Shown: piece by piece, positions 34,401 to 46,400 of the stretch
Numbering within the stretch: position 1 is the first letter of the stretch
How the letters are laid out: each line of letters starts with the position of its first letter
Assembly: GCA_963971285.1 (NCBI GenBank)
Contig: OZ020258.1
Coordinates: 6,840,614-6,904,613 of the forward strand
DNA length: 64,000 bases
Direction: 5' to 3'
Origin: Astropecten irregularis
Lineage: Eukaryota > Echinodermata > Asteroidea > Paxillosida > Astropectinidae
Translations under genes and position numbers: made by a program
The notes under the pieces: generated by a model
Seen by the model: only the letters and a program-made list of their open reading frames with translations
Databases searched by the model: none
Told to the model about the DNA's origin: nothing

Positions 34401-37400
34401 TTCTCACAGGGGCATTGAAAGCTCCACTTTTGTCACTTTTAAAACATCCATCTTAACCAAACTTAGTCCAAACAATGTCCCTATATGTATTTGCATTTTA
34501 ATATTCATAACCTCAACACAAAATCAATCGTTTATAATATTAAGTTGATTCCTTCAACAAAAGATCATGGTTAGGGACGGTCTTAAATTTGTGATTCATC
34601 AGCTCATTGCTTGATATCTGTGAGTGCTGTGGCCTAGTGGTCTGGCGTGTCGTACTCAAGATCTTGTGGCCAATCTACAGATTGTGGGTTCGAATCAAGC
34701 CATGGGCTAGTGGTGCTTGTGTCTTTGGGCAAGACGCTTTGTCACATGTTGCTTCTCTTTACCCAGGAGTAAATGGGTACCTGTCAGGGTAGAGATGGCT
34801 TTGTCTGCTTAATTAGCCTACATGCGCTTTACAGTACCCGGGGCTGTATACTCCCCAGGGAGTTGAGATGGTTTCAGGAATGTAAGTGGGGCCCGATGAC
34901 CAGGGATAATAATGGTACGCGCCTTGAACACCCTATGGGTGGATATGTTGCGCATTATAAAAGTCTATATTATTATTATTATTATTAATATATTGTTATT
35001 TTTGTTTGTCTGAGAATGAAATGGAGATTTTGTTTTTCAACAAACGAAGACAGACATGAAATGTAAGCTTGGTGGGGGATGAACGGAAGCTGGTAAATGA
35101 TGAACTTTCAAAGATTCTTCCAAGTGTTTCTGTTTTTAATGACACGCCTTGAATGAACGGCGGTTATAAAGTCAATAATGTCAATATTTGGCCCCTTCTC
35201 CTCACTGTCGTGGGCTCTAGACACACATGTACAAAGCCGCCAAGGATTGACACCTGGTAATTGCCTCTACAACCAATCAGGAACGTCTTGACATTTACAT
35301 ACGAAGGGTGAGTAAATACGATCAGCAGAGCTTGAGCAAGAAGCACAGCCAGGAGGTTTATTTTACGGAGGTAGGAGGTTGTAAGCTATTGTTGGCTCAG
35401 ATTGATTGTTAAATAACTGCCCTGCCACTAGGAGGGTTACCTTATGCAGCAGGGAGTCTGTAAGGTAATGTATGGTCAGACTGCTTGCTCAATAACTGCC
35501 CTGCCACTAGGAGGGTTACCTCATGCAGCAGGGAGGTTGTAAGATATTGTAGAGTCAGACTTCTTGCTCAATAACTGCCCTGCCACTAGGAGGGTTACCT
35601 TATGCAGCAGGGAGTCTGTAAGGTATTGTAGTGTCAAACTGCTTGCTCAATAACTGCCCTGTCACTAGGAGGGTTACCTCATGCAGCAGGGGGTCTGTAA
35701 GGTATTGTAGGGTCAGACTTCTTGCTCAATAACTGCCCTGTCACTAGGAGGGTTACCTTATGCAGCAGGGAGTCTGTAAGGTATTGTAGGGTCAGACTTC
35801 TTGCTCAATAACTGCCCTGTCACTAGGAGGGTTACCTTATGCAGCAGGGAGTCTGTAAGGTATTGTAGTGTCAAACTGCTTGCTCAATAACTGCACTGCC
35901 ACTAGGAGGGTTACCTTATGCAGCAGGGAGTCTGTAAGATATTGTAGAGTCAGACTTCTTGCTCAATAACTGCCCTGCCACTAGGAGGGTTACCTTATGC
36001 AGCAGGGAGTCTGTAAGGTATTGTAGTGTCAAACTGCTTGCTCAATAACTGCCCTGTCACTAGGAGGGTTAAATCATGCAGCAGGGAGTCTGTAAGGTAT
36101 TGTAGTGTCAAACTGCTTGCTCAATAACTGCACTGCCACTAGGAGGGTTACCTTATGCAGCAGGGAGTCTGTAAGGTATTGTAGGGTCAGACTTCTTGCT
36201 CAATAACTGCCCTGCCACTAGGAGGGTTACCTTATGCAGCAGGAGTCTGTAAGATATTGTAGAGTCAGACTTCTTGCTCAATAACTGCCCTGCCACTAGG
36301 AGGGTTACCTTATGCAGCAGGGATTCTGTAAGGTATTGTAGTGTCAAACTGCTTGCTCAATAACTGCCCTGTCACTAGGAGGGTTACCTCATGCAGCAGG
36401 GAGTCTGTAAGGTATTGTAGTGTCAAACTGCTTGCTCAATAACTGCCCTGTCACTAGGAGGGTTACCTCATGCAGCAGGGAGTCTGTAAGGTATTGTAGG
36501 GTCAGACTGCTTGCTCAATAACTGCCCTGCCACTAGGAGGGTTACCTTATGCAGCAGGGAGTCTGTAAGGTATTGCAGGGTCAGACTGCTTGCTCAATAA
36601 CTGCTATGCCACTAGGATGGTTATCTTGTGCAGCAGGGAGTCTGTAAGGTATTGTATGGTCAGACTTCTTGCTCAATAACTGCCCTGCCACTAGGAGGGT
36701 TACCTTATGCAGCAGGGAGTCTGTAAGGTATTGTAGTGTCAAACTGCTTGCTCAATAACTGCCCTGTCACTAGGAGGGTTAAATCATGCAGCAGGGAGTC
36801 TGTAAGGTATTGTAGTGTCAAACTGCTTGCTCAATAACTGCACTGCCACTAGGAGGGTTACCTTATGCAGCAGGGAGTCTGTAAGGTATTGTAGGGTCAG
36901 ACTTCTTGCTCAATAACTGCCCTGCCACTAGGAGGGTTACCTTATGCAGCAGGGAGTCTGTAAGATATTGTAGAGTCAGACTTCTTGCTCAATAACTGCC
37001 CTGCCACTAGGAGGGTTACCTTATGCAGCAGGGATTCTGTAAGGTATTGTAGTGTCAAACTGCTTGCTCAATAACTGCCCTGTCACTAGGAGGGTTACCT
37101 CATGCAGCAGGGAGTCTGTAAGGTATTGTAGTGTCAAACTGCTTGCTCAATAACTGCCCTGTCACTAGGAGGGTTACCTCATGCAGCAGGGAGTCTGTAA
37201 GGTGTTGTAGGGTCGGACTGCTTGGTCAGTAACTGCCCTGCCACTAAGAGGGTTACCTTATGCAGCAGGGAGTCTGTAAGGTATTGTAGGGTCAGACTGC
37301 TTGCTCAATAACTGCCCTGCCACAGGGAGGATCACCTAATACAACAGAGAGTCTGTAAGGTACCATACGGTCACACTCCTTGCCCATCCACTTCAGGCAA

Positions 37401-40400
37401 GACTCCAGCCATTTTAATCAATCTTGAACCAACCATCTTACCGTAACCGCTCCCTCCTATCATCGTCCTCTCTGTTTGGCATGAGTAATGACTCGGCTGT
37501 CGGTGCGCTGTCCACCGAGTCTAGCGTGGTGGGGTTATCGGAGAATATACTGGTAAAGTCCTTCCATCCTTTGGACGTGCTGGCTGCAACCTGTACATAG
37601 TCATCAGAGAAAAAAAGAGTGGAGTCTAAGAATAGCTTCACTTTAAGCTCGCCAATTTATGCTTGTTTTTAATGTGTGAGTAGTCAGCTGCTGTCGTGGT
37701 ACTGTGGGTCTCAACCCACCAGGACAAGGGGCTGTGTAACTTTGTTGAGGTGTGGCAGCTTGTCCCCTCCAGTGTTGTAGTAAAGAACATCACAAGACCA
37801 CCACAAGACCAGACACAACACTAGACACAAGACCATCACAAGACCATCACAGGACCATCAGAAGACCACCACAAGACCACCACAAGACCACCACAAGACC
37901 ATCATAAGACCCTCACAAGACCCTCACAAGACCATCACAAGACCCTCACAAGACCATCACAAGACCATCACAGGACCACCACAAGACCACCACAAGACCA
38001 CCACAAGACCATCATAAGACCCTCACAAGACCCTCACAAGACCCTCACAAGACCCTCACAAGACCATCACAAGACCCTCACAAGACCCTCACAAGACCAG
38101 CACAAGACCATCACAAGACCATCACAAGACCATCACAAGACCCTCACAAGACCCTCACAAGAACATCACAAGACCCTCACAAGACCCTCACAAGACCCTC
38201 ACAAGACCATCACAAGACCATCACAAGACCATCACAAGACCATCACAAGACCATCACAAGACCACCACAAGACCACCACAAGACCATCACAAGAACATCA
38301 CAAGACCATCACAGGACCCTCACAAGACCCTCACAAGACCATCACAAGACCATCACAAGACCATCACAAGACCATCACAAGACCATCACAAGACCCTCAC
38401 AAGACCCTCACAAGACCCTCACAAGACCCTCACAAGACCAACACAAGACCATCACAAGACCATCACAAGACCCTCACAAGACCCTCACAAGACCAACACA
38501 AGACCATCACAAGACCAACACAAGACCCTCACAAGACCCTCACAAGACCAACACAAGACCAGACACAAGACCAACACAAGACCCTCACAAGACCAGAACA
38601 AGACCAGTCGTAAGACCATCACAAGACCATGTTCTTCCCCCTTCCCTTCGACCCCCATCCGTGAAAAATTGATGTGCCCCTGTCGGTCCTGTTACTCGCA
38701 ACCCTGTGTACATATACCCCCTCTCCTTAGATAGATAGAACGTTGACTATGTTTAAGCTACCACCCTGGTTAAGAATAGCCCGTATCATCCGTTCAACTC
38801 TGTGCCACACTCTGTACGAACATCTGATACATGCGTGCATGCAAATTTTATGCAACGCGGCACATCAGCCAATCAGATCTGGTTTGAGAACTTTTCCGTC
38901 TGGATCATGATTGAGGCCGTTAATGTTGATTGGCCAAAACCTAGAGGTCAGCGCTAGCTAAATTGGCTTGCATAATCAATCTGGAAATCTGAACGCACAT
39001 GATAGACGCTTGCTGGTTGTAAAGGTGAGTGCGTCTATCACATAGACTAAGTGTACAGGTATATGTACTGTTCACCACTCATTGTTTTATACTTTAAGAT
39101 GTACTTTGTTTTAGTTAACTGTATTTGTTTCTTGCCTCTTTCATTCACCAATAGGGGGAAACATGGAGTGGCCTAAACAGTAAGGCAGTACGTTTCCAGT
39201 ACCCTACATAAGGTAAGACCTCAATTCAAGGGCATGGATTCTGGGAGAGTTTTAAGGATGTGGACCAACTAACCTTGGAAGCCCAGCTCTTGGTGCCCGT
39301 GGAGAGGTCGTTCATCAGGCGTCCCTCTTGCATCTTCTCCTTGGTCGGGGCGAGCACGTTCTCGTTCACTTTTGCTGCATACTCGTGCGTCTGGCAAGAA
39401 AAAAAACAAGAGCAAAAATTATCAGCAAATGGAGGGCAATGACTGTTAGCAACAGTTGTTTCATAAGCTTTCACGCCCTCCAATTGGTCAATGCGCACAG
39501 TTTGAATGACAGGCTGCATAGACCTGTCCATATGCATGCAGCGCTGCTACATGTACATGCTGGTGTCTGGTAAGCCTCAATTTCAATAATTCTATCCCCG
39601 GACAAAAATAAATCACAAAAAAGATGAGGAACATATTCCCAATTTCAAATTCTACCGCTCTCCTTTGGGACAGCCTGTTAAAAAACATAAAAAACAAAAA
39701 CAAAATTCACATTTATAATAGTAGTAATGCATTTATATAGCGCCCTTGCTATCTATGGCCATTTACGGAATGCCAGACTGGGAGTGAGACTTCAGATTTT
39801 TATCTGATTTCAATTTTTTTTATTTTGATTTGAACTCAGAATTTCAAGTTTTTTGTGTACACCTACTCTGTATAGTGTATAGGAACTTTGAAATTTTCAG
39901 CTTTTTCCATGATGTTTTCATAATTTTTTTGTGGCCAGCCACTGACATCCTTGATAATAATGAGAGGCAATTCCGAGCACAGTCCCACGCAGTGCTTGAT
40001 GGATAATTACTGCATCCACCACGGAAACAAATAATTGAAAATCAGAGTGCATTGACAGTGCCAGCAAAATTGAATATAAGCAAATCAAATACAGTGTAAC
40101 AACGCTATAATAAACACTTTGCTGTACCAAACATTTGGCTATGCCCAACATCATCCTTGAGCTTGACTCCCAATTTTTGTGTACAGAACGTACCAAACAC
40201 TGTTGGTTATAGAAATTGTGATTTAACATGTTTAAAGGCAGTATCATACTTTGGTGTTTATCAAAGAAATACCGATTCATGGGCAAAAATACCAAGACAG
40301 AAACAGTAACAGTCATGTGTGAAAATTTCAGTCCCATACGTCGCTCACTTTTTGAGAAAACAGTGAAAAACAGCCACAGAGTTTCTTAAGTCTTTTCTCT

Positions 40401-43400
40401 TTTATTTTTGATCTTTTAAAAGATCAAAAAGAATTTCATTTGTTGTTTTACTGATTTCAGGATAAATACACCATTTCAGACGGAAACATTTTAACGGTAT
40501 GTTTCTACCACCACCACCTTCATACCCTGTAAGTTATCCGTAAATCTGTGAACATTTCTGTTTTGGTTGCTTACCAAAGTATGATACTACCTTTAAGGGA
40601 GCAGGGGTCGATTTCATGAAGCCCAAAGTTTGATAGTAACTCGAGTTACGCTTGTACGAGGGATAACCCAACGTATCCTACATAGGGCTGCAATGCATCA
40701 TAAGTCCTACAATTGATATAGTATTAGCTATGGTGCAAATTTGGTGAAATCGACCCCAGGGCTTGTTACCCTGATTCCATAGTTTAACAACGAACCACCG
40801 CTTTATGACGCACGCTGTCTGTGGATCCTACATTAATCGTTATAGCAGTCCTCCACCGTCATACAAAAAACAATATCCAAAAACAAAATGTGCAAGGACT
40901 TTTAAACGGCAATTAAAATTCCCCGGGATGAGTCACGAAAGAAAAAAAAGAAAAATCAAATGACGCCTGATTATAAATGAAGTATCCTCGCTTGGGAAAA
41001 AAACACAACAGAAAGATGCAGGTACTATTAAACTGCTTCTAACTTGTGAAGGATAATAGCAAAAGCAATTTAAACTCCAGACTTGACATTTTCTCTCCTC
41101 CAACAAACAAAATACTCTAATTTTTTACTCGTTTCTGGGATTTTTGTTTTTCCTCAGGGGTTTTAAAATGTCAAGGAATAATTAAAAGGACAGGCAGGCG
41201 GGCGGTGGGGAGGGGGGCAGTGTTCAACTAGGCACGTGAAATGAAGAGTTTCTTTCTAGTTCTGAGTCCAATCAGTTTCTGACGTGTCTGACATTTCCGC
41301 ATTGTTCGGATTCTGTTCGGTCAGTTTCAACTCGACAAAACATTATCAATCGTCAACATGTTTCTTTTGACCAGTGACAGAGAAAATGCATGATGGAGGC
41401 TATTACAGCAACTTCTTGTGCTGCAGACAAGCTGCCTATCGCCAAGCATGCCACGATTTCTGCTGAATATTTCCATTCAAAATGCTTTGGTATTCGAGAC
41501 AAATGGCACTTGGGAACCATTAAGATCACTTTCAGATGATTTGGCTTGTATCAAATTAGTTTTGTCGGTCCCAGGATTTGGAATAAAGCCGGAAAAAAAA
41601 AATTTGTTGTGTTGCCCTCAAGTGGAAAAATTTATATTTTGGGTCAGTCGGTCGGTCGATTTTTTAATAATTTTTTTTTTTTGCCGACAGGATGTTTGGT
41701 CACCAGGGCTTATAAATCAACGGTCTTGGGTCGTTTTGAGGAGACACGCTTTTTTACTGCTAAATCTTACATTTTCTGTAAAAAATGGTGAGTTTTTATA
41801 CTTTAGGACTCAAAAAAAAAATAATAATCCTGACGCACCGTTTTGGCATTTTACGGTCGGTCGCTGAGGGCAACACAACACATTTTTTTCGGCCTAATGT
41901 CCCTCTTGATAACTGTTCCTGTCTCACAGTCAATTCATTAAAGAAGAAATTGAAAGCACACTTATTCTCCTTCTGACTTGTTTATACTAAAAACTTGGAG
42001 AGCAAATCACCTTTTTTTACGTCTTTTCTTTGTGAAGCGCCTTGAGCAGATTTATCTGGAAGTGCGCTATATAAGAATTTGTCATTATTATTATTATTAT
42101 TAACCGATATCAATCACTTCATACATAGGAACAGGCTTAAATTCACTTTTATAGACAAAAACCTTCTTGAGTTGTTTTCTTGATAACATGTACATAAAAT
42201 CAGTATTTTTCATTGAAAAGTGAAAAAAGAAAGATTGACTGGAGTGGGATTCGAACCAGCAACCTCCGGAACACTGAACCGCCGCTCTTACAACCTGAGC
42301 TACATTTGTATCCTACCCTATGTTGGTGGCGTTCCTAATATAGTCAATTGTTCAGTCAGTTTCCCTTGTGGTTATGTAATTTTTTTTCACAGAAAAGTTT
42401 TATAGAAAGATGCAGGAAAATCTTGGAATAGAAAAAAAATTGTCTGCTCATTACAACCTTACAAAAATATAGCTATTGGAATTTACTTGTAAAAAAAGAC
42501 TAGGGGCCAATTTCATGGAGCTGTTAAGCACAACAAAAATTGCTTAGCACAAAATGTATTGCTCAATAAAACAAACCACCACTAAAAATTTCATTGGATA
42601 TTCATGGTCAGCGAGCAACAGCCAAAGAACAATCACAAGTGATACACAACACGTGATATGGAAATTGTGTTGTTAATCCTGTTTTTATCAAGACAGAAAT
42701 TTCATGGTTAGCAAGTTTTTGTGCTAAGCAGGGACGTGAAATTAGCCCCTGTACAAGACCAACATTCTTGCAATAACTGTAATAAAATGTGATAAATTTA
42801 ACAGGTTGTATTCATGAGTGTTTTTTTCTAAAAGTCTGTATATTGTCAGGGCCCTCCACGGTCGCCACGACAACCATTCTCCAACTGGCTTCACTTTCAA
42901 TGTCTGGGGAATTGGGAGGGTTTAGTTACCATAGCAACTGAACACATGCAAAGGGTGAGGTCAGGACCCATTGGTTGTTGTTGTGTGGGGTTTTGTTTCA
43001 GCATGTACTTCATACAGGACACACTTGTTACATATTCATCATTATAGGGGCTTGACTTCAACAACAGTGCAAACGTGCATTGTTGAAGTCAATATTTTCC
43101 ACGAACAAGGGCCAATTTCATACAGCTACTTAAGCACCAACATTTGCTTAGAGGTACATGTAGTATCATACTTTGGTATAAGAGACCAAAACAGAAATGT
43201 TCACAGATTTACGTATAACTTACAGGGTATGAAGATGATGCTAGTAGAAACCTACCGTTAAAATTTTTCAGCCCGAAATGGTGTATTTATCCAGAAAATA
43301 GTAAAACAACGACCGAAAATCTTTTTGACCATTTAAAAGACTTAAGAAATGCCGTGGCCGTTTTTCATGATTTTCTCAAAAAGTGGGCACCGTATGGAAC

Positions 43401-46400
43401 TAAAATTTTCACAGATGACAGTTACTGTGTCTGTCACTCTGTCTTGATATTTTTGCCCATGAATCTGCATTTCTTTGATAAAAACCACAGTATGTCGTTA
43501 ACTTTAAGTACCAAGTGGTGAATATTTACAGTATGGGCAAGTTATCCCGGAAATCTTACGAAAAGTTTCTAAAAATAATGGTCATTAAATCCACGCGTGT
43601 CATCCTTGCATACAAAATCCCCTTGGATAGGCCAGGCCTGATAAGATTATTACAATCTCCTCAAAGTAATCCCTTCAATTAACAGGGATTAAAGGTTATT
43701 TCATACTTCAGTTGTTTGTCAAAGAAATGCAGATTTATGGGCAAAAAAATGTCAAGAAAGGTAATATAGTCATCTGTGAAATTCCCAGTCCTATATGGAT
43801 TACGGAGGCCTTTTTGAGAAAACATTGAAAACGCCCACGGCATTTTGAAAAACCTTTTTTCCGTTATTTTTGATCTTTCAAAGATCAAAATTGTTTTTGT
43901 CAATAGGTTTTACTCTTTTCTTAATAAATGCAGCATTTTAGGCAGAAAAACTTGAACGATATGTTTGTACCATCACCACCTTTTTATACCCTGAAAAGTT
44001 AAATCTGTGAAGATTTCTGTTTCGGTATGCTACCAAAGAATGATACTACCTTTAAGCAGCTCTATGAAATGGGCCCTAGCTACTTTAATTACAGCCCATT
44101 ATTGTGCCGCTTATGGTGTGATTTCTATTTTGTGTATCATAGTAACCCTGGTAACTGTAGGCTCTGAGCTTATTTTCCGATGGCTTTTTTTTACTCTCTG
44201 CTAGTGAGTGCCGGTCAGTTGCAAAATTCATTAAGAAACGGGCGAGTAGATTGGCTAAATTTCATACTGGTGAAGTATGAAATCCAATGCAAGTGCGAAC
44301 TACATGTAAATTTACTGCAAGATTTTGTACTAGGTGTCTCCACTCTGACCTACATTTCTGGCTTATTATTACCATGGATGTATATTACTCACACTGAGTT
44401 TTTTATATGACGGCCGATGTAAAAGCAATTCTTTAATTTACCGTCTGGTGCAACAAACCGACAACCTTCCCATTCACCCTTCAAAACCAATCAACCGTAG
44501 TTTCCATTTTCCTCTTCTTTTGTAACCAATTGGGGATATTTGTTTACATCGGGGAGAGTTGAGGGACAAAGCTCTTTTGTATGATCCTATACATGTAGGT
44601 TCTCTGGACTATGATGGATTGGAGGTCAGTTCCGTGGGGAGGTACATGTAGTCTACTTTTTTCCTGCCGGCTGCAGCGGCTTTGATTAGGCAACTGATAT
44701 GTTTGGGAGAAATACCCAAGTTCGTTATCTATCACAGTACATGTATGCCAATGACATTCCAAGTCTACATGTACATGTCGCAATGTGGCAATTTTGTAGA
44801 GCTGCTTAAAAGCACAAAATTTGCTTAAAGGTAGTATACTTTGGTTTTTATCAAATAAATACAGATTCATGGGTAAAAATATCAAGGAAGATAGAGTAAC
44901 AGTTGTCTGTGGAAATTTCAGTCCCATGCGGTGGCCACTTTTTGAGAAAACAGTGAAAAACAGCCACAGTATTTCTTAAGTGTTTTCTCTTTTATTTTTG
45001 ATCTTTTAAAAGATCAAAAAGATTTTCGGTCGTTGTTTGTCCTGGATAAATTCACCATATCAGGCGGAAAAATTTCAACGGTATGTTTCCACCAGCATCA
45101 TCTTCATACCCTGTAAGTTATACGTAAATCTGTGAAAACTCTGTTTTGGTATCTTACCAAAGTAATGTATGATACTACCTAAAAAGCACAAAATTTGCTT
45201 AAGCATAAAAAGTCTTCCTTGATCAAACAGGATTACCGACCAAATGTTCATGTGATGTTGACTGCTTTTGACTATTGGCTATTATTTGTCGAGCATAAAC
45301 ATTCACAAGGAGTTTTGGCTGGCATATTGTTTTTATTTATTCAAGGATTTGTGTGCTTAAGCAAATTTTAATGGTTAAGCAGCTCTATGAAATTGAAAAG
45401 TTCCTATACTTTTGTACAGAACAGGTGTACAAAAAAAAGCTGAAATTCTGAGTTGAAATCTACACACAAAAATCGGAGTTAAGATTTAAATCTGAAGTTT
45501 CACATCCTTATTGTACGCTACAAAGGAAATATACCATGCTGACAAGTGCGCGCTTTGAATCTTGCTCCATCGCAAACAAACAATTTGTGACAAAACGTAC
45601 ACACACACACAAAATTAAACAAAATATAACAAAGAATAAATCACAGAACAAACAAATAAATTAAAACAAAAGTGGCTTACCTTTTGAGAAGCAGCTGATC
45701 CAAGTTTCACTGCCTGTTTGGAATAAAAAAACAAAGAGAGAGAGAAAATTTAAAACTTAACTCTCCAAAGTTCCAAACAATTTCACAGTATCCCACAACA
45801 GCTGATATATACACAGCTGATGTATATTACACACACACTGAAAGTGCATGTATAGCTGAGAATGGCTAAAATGACCGTTCTGGCAAGTGACCATTGACCA
45901 CTGCTGAGAGTGAGAACATTCAGACCAGCACTGGACATGGAAGGTTTGACCCGGCCGACTATTAACAAAGGACTTCAGAAACTGGACACAAAGACCAAAG
46001 AGTGACCTGCAATGCAGAGATGGATTACATGTACAAATTCAGGCCCAAATAATACTGCAAGAGGCTACATGGGTTTTCCATGCCTTATTTTACCAGTAAT
46101 CAACAAGTGGAAACAACCTGTGGAATTCTGAGTTGTACATTGTAGCCTGTGTCATGTTTAGCAAATGTAAAAAATATCAGGGCTCGACCTCAAAGGTATA
46201 TCAAAGGTATACATTGGTAAGAAACCAAAATAGAAATGTTCACAGATTTACGTATAACTTTCAGGATATGAAGATGGTGGTGGTAGAAACATTCCATTAA
46301 AATGTTTCCGTCTGAAATAGTGTATTTATCCAGAAATTAGTAAAACAACAACTGGAAATCTTTTTGATCTTTAAAAGATCAAAAATAAAAGAGAAAAGAC

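Larger units (their letters stand above)
43108..44078. mobile_element. GGGCCAATTTCAT element containing two TTAA MITEs
   Basis: Left end GGGCCAATTTCATACAGCTA near 43110, right end GCTCTATGAAATGGGCCC at 44060-44077. Between them lie the MITEs 43150-43508 and 43689-44055. Confidence 0.75.

Noticed and set aside
35383..37372. CRISPR-like repeat array
   Set aside because: Units are contiguous 79-bp tandem copies without unique spacers, in an animal intron.
37789..38632. Possible repetitive coding region in the 12-bp array
   Set aside because: Plus frames are largely stop-free, but there is no start codon or splice signal and it lies on the strand opposite ARFGAP1; explained by the repeat unit.
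39918..40337. 139-codon minus-strand ORF resembling ORFs at 44544-44927 and 43679-43903
   Set aside because: These similar peptides (starting MGLKF and similar) are shadows of the repeated TTAA MITE left half, which has no conserved start or frame.
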